Source of the DNA: Gymnogyps californianus
Taxonomy: Eukaryota; Chordata; Aves; Accipitriformes; Cathartidae
NCBI RefSeq assembly: GCF_018139145.2
Contig: NC_059473.1
Coordinates: 9,044,503-9,108,502 of the forward strand
Direction: 5' to 3'
Length of the DNA: 64,000 nucleotides
In this document: in pieces, positions 13,395 through 23,165 of the stretch
How positions within the stretch are numbered: the stretch's first letter is position 1
Layout of the letters: each line of letters opens with the position of its first letter
Position numbers and translations under genes: made by a program
Notes under the pieces: model-generated
The model's input: the letters and a program-made list of their open reading frames with translations, nothing else
What the model was told of the DNA's origin: nothing
Database searches by the model: none

Positions 13395-13454
13395 ACAGAA
13401 ATAGCACAATAGCTGGGGTTGGAAGGCACATGTATAGATTATCTAGTCCAACCC
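13395..13454 (-). mobile_element. CR1 LINE, 3' end, separated from its body by an LTR insertion
   Basis: This is the 3' terminal part of a CR1 non-LTR retrotransposon in minus orientation. Worn octamer-like units (agaaatag, cacaatag) lead into ggttggaaggcac and end with tctagtccaaccc. This is the classic antisense 3' end of avian CR1. The element continues beyond the LTR at 14,380, where the sequence resumes with AACCC followed by the expected next CR1 bases. CR1 lacks a poly-A tail, which fits what is seen. I recognise the subfamily only as an ordinary avian CR1. Confidence 0.88.
13450..13454. repeat. target-site duplication, left copy (AACCC)
   Basis: These five bases directly precede the LTR start TGTGG and are repeated exactly at 14,380-14,384. 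The duplicated bases belong to the CR1 host sequence. Confidence 0.85.
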
Positions 13455-13648
13455 TGTGGTGAGTTGACCCTGACTGGATGCCAGGTGCCCACCAAAGCTG
13501 CTGTATCGCTCCCCCTCCTCAACTGGACAGGGGAGAGAAAAATATAACGAAAGGCTCGTGGGTCGACATAAGGACAGGGAGAGATCACTCAGCAACTACC
13601 ATCACGGGCAAAACAGACTCGACTTGGGGGGAAAAAAAATCAATTTAA

Positions 13649-13654
13649 CTTATT
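13649..13654 (-). terminator. decayed LTR polyadenylation hexamer (AATAAG)
   Basis: On the minus strand the hexamer reads AATAAG, one change from AATAAA. It lies about 520 bases downstream of the LTR start-site region and before the U5-like end, where an LTR poly-A signal is expected. It is probably a weakened signal. Confidence 0.5.
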
Positions 13655-13877
13655 ACCGGTGAAATCAGAGTAGGATAATGAGAAAAAAACAAATCTTAAA
13701 AACACCTTCCCCCCACCCCTCCCTTCTTCCCGGGCTTAACTTTGCTCTTGAGTTCTCTACCTCCTCCCCACTAGCGGCACAGGGGGATGGGGAATGGGGG
13801 TTGTGGTCAGTTCATCACACGTCGTTTCTGCCACTCCTTCCTCCTCAGGGGGAGGACTCTTCATGCTCTTCCCCTGT

Positions 13878-14160
13878 TCCAGTGTGGGGTCCCTCCCACG
13901 GGAGACAGTCCTCCACGAGCATCTCCAAAGTGAGTCCTTCCCACAGGCTACAGTTCTTCACGAACTGCTCCAGCGTGGGTCCCTTCCACGGGGTGCAGTC
14001 CTTCAGGAACAGACTGCTCCAGCGTGGGTCCCCCGCGGGGTCCCAAGTCCTGCCAGCAAACCTGCTCCAGCGTGGGCTCCTCTCTCCGGGGGTCCGCAGG
14101 TCCTGCCAGGAGCCTGCTCCAGCATGGGCTTCCCACGGGGTCACAGCCTCCTTTGGCCGC
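13878..14160 (-). repeat. degenerate 45-52 bp tandem array inside the LTR
   Basis: Six units carry the plus-strand landmark tccag(c/t)gtggg or close variants, starting at 13,878, 13,924, 13,969, 14,018, 14,066 and 14,118. Spacings are 46, 45, 49, 48 and 52 bp. The array lies immediately downstream of the LTR TATA box, so an LTR-driven RNA would include it. On the minus strand a frame stays open across it (13,845-14,162, 105 codons) with recurring peptide pieces such as GPTLEQ and PWEG. From memory, relatives in other birds carry a longer array, so this copy appears contracted. I do not claim that the frame is translated. Confidence 0.8.
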
Positions 14161-14192
14161 AATTGCTGTTGTGCAGTAACTTTTTCCCCCTT

Positions 14193-14236
14193 CTTAAATA
14201 TGTTATCACAGAGGCGCTACAACTGTCACTGATTGG
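14193..14236 (-). promoter_or_regulatory. LTR promoter remnants: CCAAT box and TATA-like box
   Basis: On the minus strand CCAATCAG (ATTGG on plus at 14,232-14,236) precedes CATATTTAAG (14,193-14,202) by about 30 bases. This order and spacing is that of a retroviral U3 core promoter. Transcription would run leftward into the tandem array, starting near 14,165. Present activity is unknown. Confidence 0.6.
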
Positions 14237-14379
14237 CTCTGCCTTGGCCAGCAGCAGGTCTGACTTGGAGCTGGCTGGCATTGCTTCTGTTGGACATAGG
14301 AGAAGCTTCTAGCAGCTTCTCACAAAGCCATCCCTGTAGCCCCCCTGCTACCAAAACCTTGCCACGCAAACCCAATAGA

Positions 14380-14384
14380 AACCC
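14380..14384. repeat. target-site duplication, right copy (AACCC)
   Basis: This is the exact repeat of 13,450-13,454, directly after the LTR end. CR1 sequence continues from here. Confidence 0.85.
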
Positions 14385-14875
14385 CCTCCTTCCAAGCAAG
14401 GTGAATTAGAGGTTTTTCAGGGCTGTGTCCAGTTGGGTATTGTCTATCTCTACGGGTGGAGATTTGACAGCCTCACTGGGCAACCTGTTCCAGTGTTCTG
14501 TCACCCTGAAAGCTTTTTTACTGTTTCCTGTTTAATACAGAATTTCCTGTGTTTCAGTTTGTGGCCGTCTGGTCCTGTCACTGGGCACCGCTGAGAAGAG
14601 TCTGGCTCCCTCTTGACTAACAATGCTGTCTGCCCTCCCGTCCTGTTTTTATATACACACTGATCCCCCTGAGCTGCCTTTTCTCCAGGCTGAACAAGCC
14701 CAGCTTTCTCAGCCTCTCCTCATGTGTCTGCTCCGAGCCCCTCACTTTTGTAGCCATCTGCTGGCCTCACTCCAGTATGTCCATGTCTCTCAGAATTAGA
14801 CCTGGCACTGAAGATGTGTTTCACCAGTGCTGAACAGAGGGGAAGGATCATCTCCCTTGACTGCCTGGTGAGTCT
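14380..14875 (-). mobile_element. CR1 LINE body, reverse transcriptase C-terminal region
   Basis: This is the rest of the CR1 element interrupted by the LTR. Antisense CR1 landmarks in order are ccttccaagcaaggtg, ggcaacctgttccagtg, gtttgtggccgt, ctccaggctgaacaagccc and ctcagcctctcctcatg. On the minus strand, about 14,823-14,861 encodes SREMILPLCSALV, a form of the conserved CR1 polymerase tail motif. The frame then breaks by indels. Similarity stops near 14,875, so the element is heavily 5'-truncated, the usual state of CR1 copies. The LTR must be younger than this insertion. Confidence 0.9.
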
Positions 14876-17800
14876 AAAGAGAAATATATGCGATGATATA
14901 GGGTGGGTGAAGTGTCTCCAAGCCACCAGATTCCAGCCCCAACTTGGAGGAGCATGGTGCCTGAACGCTTCTTGGATCTCTGTGCAAATATGAATGTCAG
15001 GTGAAATGGATGTGATTTTGCAGCTCCCAAAAAGGTGCATCCTCTCCAGAAAGAGGTACTGTTTAGGGTATTTAATTTCATCAAGTTTTCTTACAGTCTG
15101 TGCTGACCTCCTCCCGAGTGTCCTGGCTCTTGTGAAGCACCTGGCTTTCCATGCACATTGTGTAGGAATGGAACCTAACTGAGGGCTGAGTGCCTCTCTT
15201 TTGGGGCTTAGGCATGCCTGCACCCCTGTAGGGGCAGGGACTCATCTTCGTTTCCCACCTTGAAAGAAGTGCAGTAGCCCTTCTATATATCGCTGCATTA
15301 TTTTGAAGGTATGCTCATTAAATGAGCTCAGAGGAGAGAATCATGGCCATCATGTAAGTGTGTATTAGATGGGATAAAGGCTCAAAGAGTATGAAACATC
15401 AAGCAGCCCTTGCTGGGGCTGAGAATCTTCTAGTGAGTGAGCACTCTTATAAACGGTAGCATGGTATTTGACTGGAGGTTAGTTATTGTAAATAGAGAGG
15501 GAAAGAGAGGCTGATGATCAATATTATGCTTGCCATCAGTTAAAAGCAGTCAGCAGAAATAGAGGAGAGTACTATCTAATGGCAGCCTTACTTTATTTTT
15601 AAAATAGAAGTGTTAAGTCTAGAGAGTACACTGATGGTGTTATATTTTTATTAATGAGAAGGCGGGGAAATTATTCCTGCAGCAGGATCTAACATGAGCC
15701 TAGCTTCAGCACTGGTGTTTCATTTACGGCCAAAAAGCCGTTGTATGTCTCCGGAGTAATTGAAGTGACACTACTGGTCCTTAACACTGGAAAGAAAAAT
15801 CCTGCGCAGCTCTCTGGGGGAGAACATATTAATGGTTTGGCATTAAATCTATAATGAGTCTAGTCCAGCTGCCCTGCTTGGACTTGTTGTTTTGGCTGAT
15901 GTTAAGCTATTTAGCAGGGGTTTTACTATCACTTTATTGTAGTTGACTTTACAAATTCCTGATCCCATGCTATTTAATGCTGTCTATAACATAGCTTGAT
16001 CCAATATGATCTGTGAAGTCCAGATGACTTTCATGAGATTGCCCCTACTCTCTTAAAAGCAGAGCGTAGTTTCCAGAGCAAAATTAAAAAGAACTAGATC
16101 TCTTCTAGGAGTTATACTTCTTGGCATGACTGGTTACTAGTAGATGGGGACTTTACGAGCTCTTAAGAATGTAGAGGTTGGGTCTGCCATACTGTCTGCA
16201 TCCCACTGTAAATACTGTCCCTTGTGGGGTGGTAAGGAAAGGCATGGGGGTGGGAGATGCTACCGCTTCCTCTGAGTCACTGTTGTAAGGCCCATGCAAC
16301 CTTTCTGACAGAGCTATTTCCTTCACTTAGGAGCAGACCTCTGCTCCACTTCCCTACCACCAGTCTAGGACAGAAGACATCCCTGCTATAATTGGTAATA
16401 GAGCATTTTTTTTTGAGTGGAGCTTTCCTATTGCATTTACAATTTGAGCACAAAATTGTTTTCTTCCAGAGCTCTTACTTTCTGTAACTAGCTTTGCAGG
16501 CTGCAGTGAAGCGGTATTTTGTAAAAGGGTAACATCTTTGTTTGGGGGATGATAGCAGTTTTGTGCACTTAGCTTTGCAACAACATAGAGAACTTGTCTC
16601 TAGTACGTGAGTGGGAAAGCAAACCATATACAAAATAGCTAATCCTGTTCACTGTCCTGCACTCTCTTTTCCCAGTGTTCCTGAAGGATGATTCCTTTTA
16701 ATAAAGTTCAGTTCAAACATCGAACTCCTAAAAGTAAAAAATTGTTGAATACATTGTCTTTGTCGGCGATGGAATAAAAAAAATCATCTGTCTGTTAATC
16801 CAAGTGGAAGACTGTAGGCTGGCATACGGAGCGTTTCAGTATGTAACTTGATTTCCAAGCGTATGAGCGGAAACTTGTAACTAAATGCTTTTGGAGTTCT
16901 GCACTGTATTCAGCTAAGGCTTGCATCTGGGCTCTTTGCTATATTGGTTATCACAAGCTGTGGAAAGAAAGAACGATTTGATCGCTGATTGCATGTAATA
17001 ATATACCAGGCATTCCTGATAGCTCGGATTTGTCTTGTGTAAAACTGCCAAATCTTCTTATTGTCAGCTTCTGTACTTCTGGACTCTGACAGAACGCTTT
17101 TAAGGAGTTACATACAATTGAATTAAAATCCACAGAAAAATCCAGGTTTTATTTCTGTCTGTGATCTTAACGATGTATTGCAAGATTGGCGAACATGCGT
17201 GTATTCCATGTATCTGTGTAATTCTTGTCTCCAGCTGTTAAGATATACCTTTGGGGAAAACTAAATATCCAAAATATTATCTCACCTTTTCATTTTATCT
17301 GGTATCTATTGATGACTCTTAGTATGGAAAAATGTGTGACAGTGCTGTCATCACAGTGTCTTGAGCAAAGATGAGCTATTACTGCAGCAACAACACATCT
17401 GTGAGTGTGATAAAGTATGCTTATTAAGTGAGCAGATGCTGTGAAACTGGGGGGAAAAAAACAATGTGTTTATATAGGATTGCTCTGTCTGTAACAGATG
17501 TGAGTAATGCCAGTCACTCATTCTGTCCTTACAAAGGTTACCATTTCCTTGGTTACGCTGATTCAAATGTGAGCCCTTCCTGAAACATAATCTGTGAAAA
17601 GATCAGGCTTAAAAAAAAAAAAAATCAAAATCAAACCAAGCAAACGTTCCTCCCCCTATCCAAAGAAAAGCTGTTCAAAGACAGTTTTGATTTGTTTTTA
17701 ATTATGTATATGCCATATATACATTCATATAAAAATCCACATATAAACAAGAATAGGTAGATATGGTTTAAAAATTAGGTATATTCTTCTGATGGCAGAT

Positions 17801-20800
17801 CTGCCAATGTGGTAACCCTTGGTAGGGCACAAGGATGATGCTGGGAAAAGAACTGTCAGCTTATGTTGGTGATAATTTACAGCAGTTCCCCTGCTGACAA
17901 AACAATTCATGTAATCTATGCTCTTGGTATCGATAAGGCTGCATTTAAAAAAAAAAAAAAAATCGAACCAAAAAACCCCACCCCCAAAAAACCACTGTAG
18001 GCCAGCGGAAAATTTCCTTCCAGACAGGGAAATCTTTTGGATGTTTGGTATCCCCAGGACATTCAGGTGAATGAAGCCTTCCCATGTAGGAAAGAAAGGA
18101 TTAAGGGTCATTGTAGTTGGTTAAACGTAGAACAGATGGGGTCTTCTAACCTTGTGCTGGGACTAAAGTAGCTCTTAAGTTTTGGGTGTCAGGAAACTAT
18201 AGAAGCTCTTGCCTTTCGCTGCCTCCTATTTTGGTCTCACACTGAGGAGATTAGGCTGAAAGATTGAGTGCTGGGAACAAATTTCTAGTACAGGATGCGT
18301 TGTTAGGATTGGATTTTGTTTCATACAGATGTAGTAGCTTTGACTTTTGAGAGCACAGGCTGATGCAGAAATATATGAAGAAACAATGAAAATAGATGTC
18401 TGCATAGCTAACCTGGCTTCAAGTTCATCCTTTATCTAATGCTAGTGCAAATCTGAAGCTCTCCTCCTTTTGGAGGAGAGAGGAGAAAAAAACATTAGAA
18501 GTAGCCATTAGAGATCATCCTTTCTGACTTTTGCGTAGTTTTGTTTCATCTCACAATATACTAGTATCAGGTTGCCTGTCATTCCTAGAAAAATTGAAAC
18601 TTTGTTATGCGTCCTCTTTATATCTGTCTGTATCTGCTGTAATTTTGGAAACTGAAGAAAAATCGAAGTCCAAAGGAAATGGAGTTTGTGCTTCTACCAG
18701 GCAATTTTCTGGCCCTTATTTAATTTTAAATTACATACTATAAAATGAACTGTGATTTGTGTTTCTTCTTTCCTGTATAAGAACAAAAATCTACTACTAG
18801 TATTTAAGCTGTAGCTATGTTCTATGATTGCCTGTCATTCTGCAATTAGGAAAGGTACCAAACACAGAAAGAAACACAGAAACTGAATTCGGAGAAATGA
18901 AGGAAGATATTGGTGAAAGCTGCAAGCATTTTAGAGATGGGTATTTTGATGCGTTGTGAAACAAAGGCACCTTCCTGTGAACGAAAGAGAAGGGTCAGGA
19001 AACTGAAGAGTAAATAAATCTTTGCAGTGAACTTCCAAAGAGACTTGACAGTTTATCTTATTTTTGCCTTTGTAAGTCTAACACTGGTGGGCAGGAAGCA
19101 GTCAATTAAGAAGATTAAATCTTGAGCTTAATACCTCTAGTAGTGTTTACCAGTGGCTGTAGTGGAGTCAGGATTGTAACTGTGTTCCTACAGAGTCTTT
19201 CCTAAGATGGGTTAAAATACGTGGAGTGTAGATTATCACTAAAATAATACACTATCAAGTCACTCTGGTTTGCCTAGTTATTGATAAGATGAAGCATCAG
19301 TGACTGTTGTACAGTTGATAGGGCTTTCTGTGGTCTCATGGAGGTTCTGTATCATGCTGTGTCCTACCGTGAAGTCTAGGGAGGAATCCTAATTTTCCAG
19401 AAGGTATTGATCTTGGGTGGTAGCATGGGAGATCTCAGACTAAACAAAGACATTGAAACACTTAAGCATAATTACTATGTAGAATAAGTTTTCATTGTCT
19501 GTAAACATAAAGCTCTATAAATGATCTATATGGTGCCTTTTAAGGATAGATGAGTTGGAATTACGTTAATACTTCTTAAATAGAAAAGTCTTGACCAGGG
19601 AAATGTTGGGACATTTCTCTGCTGTACAGACACGGTGCTTGTTACAGAAGTACAAAACTTCTTATCCTCAAAAGCAGTAAACAAACTTCTTTAATGGGAG
19701 TTCTGGTATCTTTTGAAGAACAGTTTTTCAGCATTCTTAATATTTGTAAAACTATTAAAAATACCCACGTAACCTGTATCTGTTGTACCTTTAAAAACAA
19801 CAGTGTCTGCCTTCGTAAAGCTTCCCGGCTTGGCTGTTACAGCATGCTCTGCATGCGGATGAGAAAGTGTAGTGAGTGATAGAAGGTATCTACCTGCTTA
19901 AGTTTGGAACTCCAAGAGAAACCCATCCATTTATTTTGGCCGAAATGCCACCTGATGCCCTTGTTTAGCACTCTGAATGCAATCTGGCCGGACAAAGGAT
20001 TGGATTGATGCTCCTGAGGAGTCTGAGTGCCAAAGTAAACTGGCAGTGTTTCTCAAGAGCAGGAAGGTAATGTACCGTAATTACAGATTTAGTCTTATTT
20101 TGGATTCTCAAAGCTATTAATACTGTATAGCTGTGGCCAAGGGAAAAATGAATTCAGCGTGCTGCTGTAGATTTCTTTTACTGATTATATTCCCACTTTC
20201 ACAAAAGCTGTCTCCTCCTTGATGTTTTTTCTTGTGCTTTCCTTCTTCCTTGTGGCTTCATTGAGACAAATTGGCACAATGCAAAAATACCCTTTGGATG
20301 TGATCAAATTATTGTTTGGTGGAGATGAGTCTAAATCAGTAACACTGTAATTCTGTAGATGTAGCCTTACTCTCCCGAGCTTCAAGGAGTGCAGAAATTC
20401 AATGGCTTATTAAGAGTGCTTTGATCTTGTTGTCTTATTAAATTTGTGGCAATATATGAGCCTTTACAAAGAGCTAAAAGGGCTTGTCTTTGCTACTTCG
20501 AGAGAGATGTCATCATTAGTCAAAGCTAAGAGTCTGCTTTTGAGTTGAACTTTCAGCATTCATTCCGTAAAAGAGTTCCCTGCCACAGTAATTTCTGTAA
20601 AAACGGCTAACCAGAAAGGTGGATTTTGTGTTTTCCAGATGCAGCATATTTTGTGCACAGTAGCAAACTAGAGAAAGAGTAATATAATTTATTTATTATT
20701 ACAGGGACACTTTTAGAAAGTTAGGATGACATTCAGCCCTTTGAACTGGAAAGTCTGATCTTAAGTTTCAGTACTAGCAATTTCTGGCCCGGTGTCATGA

Positions 20801-23040
20801 GCAGCAGGCTCTGATGAGGGTACAAACAACCTGTAAGGAGTGTGTTTTTGTTTTCTTGGCAACTAATTTAAGACTCCTATGTGTTTTTAAGATATTTGTT
20901 GGATACAGCTTTTAGGCAAAACTGGAAATGGACCCTATTCAAGTTGAGATCTCAGCTGAGGACTGCATAACTTAAATGCTGGGTCAGAATCTGGTTATGG
21001 TCGGTATTAAAGATAGCTGAAAATAAAAAAACCAAATAAGCTCCATGTGTGTTTCTACCCATGGTCACCTGTAGAAGGGCCCTGGAACAGGAAATGAGGA
21101 GGAGGTTCAGTACAAAATATGGGTCTAACTGCATTAGCTGTAGTTTCCTCGAGGGTTATGGAGGCATGTGGATCAATGTATCAATGAAGAAATAGCAGGA
21201 CATCTCCTGGGAGCTTTTTGTTGTTTAGATTCACTTTTAGTAGATTGAAGTGTTCCTGACTTTGCTCCCGTACACTGTGCGTAACCCAATGCTGTATTTA
21301 GATCTTATGATACTTATGAATCTTATTCTAGTGTGCCTCAGCTTTTACATCGTCTCTTTTAGCCAGTGCATATGCTCCGAGCTGGATATTACTGGTTTTG
21401 CATCTCTGGTTTATCTGGAGCTCAGCTAGAGCTCACTTGACACCCTGAGTGCTCTGAGTAGGGAGGCCCTGTTACAGGGGATTGGAAATCTCTGCGAAGG
21501 TTTTGAGAGTTGGGTTTTCTTTCTGTAAATGGAGAGCACTCATCTGCACCACTTTGCTAATTGTAGATTGTACTGTGATTAAAAGGATCAAGAAGGAGAA
21601 ATTGGAAAGGAAATGAAGCTTAAAAACAAAACAACAACAAAAAGCCTGTAGGGTTCCCTAGCAACAGGGATTTATAGAGTTTTCTAGTGCGAGACTGCTT
21701 TTGAGAATTTGCCCAAAAACCGGAATCGATGCTCCTCTTTCCACTTGGGAGCATAGGAAAGACAAGTAAATGATTTTGCTGGCCCTGGGTGTGATGAGAA
21801 ATGGAAGGCCAAGAGAGATGCTCTCTAGGGATCGTGTACTTTAGACTTCTGCTTCTGAACCTTCAAATGACCCTCTGGAAATGTGTTCACCTCTTAATTA
21901 TCTTCTGTTATATATTGTCTTGTTTATTCTCGGTCTCTTTTCCCTTCTCAAATTTTGTTCTAAAACCTTACACTGAGGCCAAGCTAACCAACCTGTCATG
22001 CTCTGATCATTCTCTCCTTCTGCCCACTCCTCGGACAGGTTCAAATGTGATGTTCTTTACGCAGTGGCACAACCCTTTGCGTTGTGGGCATAATATGAAA
22101 TCCTTCCTACCATTTTTGGGAATTCGTTTTATTTTCCATGACAAAAATCAGAAGAAAATATTTAAGTTGTGTAACTTTGTTTCTGTCTAATAACTTCAAT
22201 TTTGAAATACTTACTGGCCACTCAGTTCTTGTTAATGTGTTTCACTTTATCCTCTTTCATGGCTAAGGGTTCACTTTGTTTTGTGGCTGTCCTTTGAGTA
22301 GCTTTTTTCCCCAGTCTTCCTTCAAGGGTGCAATGAGCCAACTAGAAACAAATAGTGAGCTACTGTGGGGCAACTGGAAATACTCGCAGTATGGAGCTCA
22401 AGCAAATGCCTCCTCACTTGCTGTAGTTAGTTGCTGGTGCTAAGCTTACATTGTCCACGGCTCCTGTCATGTTAGTCTTGAAAAGATATGACAGCTCATG
22501 TCCTCTTACAGAAGTGCCAGAGAAAAAAAAGGTTCCCTAATGTTTGCAGGATTTGGATTTCCAGTTCCAGGGTTTGTTTTATACTACTGAGATGAATTTT
22601 TACGGTGCCAGATACAAGTTTGGTTGGATCCCTAGGCTAAAACGTATCTGCTTCCCTTGAGCAGTATAATAAGGCAGCTGGGTTTTCAGGAGTATATTTT
22701 AAGGCTTTGCTCGTGGCCTTTTGTTTAGGTGCCTAGAGAGGAACTGTGCTCTTCCAGTTGTACGTACATAGAAGTCCTTGGCATCCCAATGAGGTTCATC
22801 CACAAATCCTTCCATTACAAATGGCAGTGTGATTACAATAGTTAAGAAAAAAGTAATCGGAAGTTTAAGTTGAGAGGTATGATTAATGTTTTTCCAACCC
22901 TGCGGCATTGCAAAAACACCTCCTTAGATAAATTGCCTTGGTACACGCTGTGCACATCTCCTTGTGCTCTAGATACGAGAGGCAGCCTGTGACTGCACTT
23001 TGTTAGCTGGCAGCACTGAATACTGACCTAAATTAAAACT
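14876..23040. other. anonymous non-coding stretch, no gene seen
   Basis: No exon, RNA gene or transposon is recognised. It holds A14 at 17,611-17,624 and an A16 plus A/C-rich tract at 17,947-17,992. An A/C patch lies at 21,621-21,643, and an RFX half-site-like motif (GTTCCCTAGCAAC) at 21,653-21,665. Open frames are short. The longest, at 21.80-22.19 kb on plus, is hydrophobic and T-rich with no recognisable domain. Confidence 0.55.
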
Positions 23041-23165
23041 TCATATGCATAGGGACAGTGCCACGTTCAGCTTTAGTTCATGTGACTCTGTAGGATAATG
23101 GGTTGCTATGGTAAAAATTGCGGTGATGACAGGCCATGTGACGTCAAGCTAATACAAGATGGCTT
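23041..23165. promoter_or_regulatory. candidate enhancer or promoter: clustered factor motifs
   Basis: Within 125 bp lie an octamer-like ATATGCAT (23,043-23,050), an M-box TCATGTGAC (23,078-23,086), an RFX X-box-like GTTGCTATGGTAAA (23,102-23,115) and a perfect cyclic-AMP response element TGACGTCA (23,139-23,146). The CRE is fused to a second CATGTGAC (23,135-23,142). A YY1-like CAAGATGGCT follows at 23,155-23,164. Each motif is an established binding site for its family. Their joint function is inferred from clustering alone. No CpG island or exon is seen beside it. Confidence 0.35.

Larger units (their letters stand above)
13455..14379 (-). mobile_element. solo ERVL-type LTR inserted into CR1
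   Basis: This is a complete solo LTR of about 925 bp from an old endogenous retrovirus, with no internal proviral genes. On the plus strand it opens with tgtggtgagttgaccctg and closes at ...cacgcaaacccaataga. On the minus strand, its own sense strand, it starts TCTATTGGGTTTGCG, where relatives start TG, and ends CCACCACA minus a base (here ...ACTCACCACA). A CCAAT box (ATTGG at 14,232-14,236) and a TATA-like box (14,193-14,202) lie in correct order in that sense. A decayed polyadenylation signal (AATAAG) lies at 13,649-13,654. The direct repeat AACCC flanks both ends (13,450-13,454 and 14,380-14,384). A 5-bp duplication is usual for the ERVL class, which supports that assignment. Confidence 0.92.

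Noticed and set aside
13678..14312. Two long plus-strand open frames (184 and 172 codons)
   Set aside because: They lie wholly inside the LTR, antisense to its transcription, and owe their length to the GC-rich tandem array.
14720..15223. Minus-strand open frame of 167 codons
   Set aside because: Its last part is the CR1 polymerase tail out of its full frame, fused by chance to unique sequence upstream. It is not a host gene.
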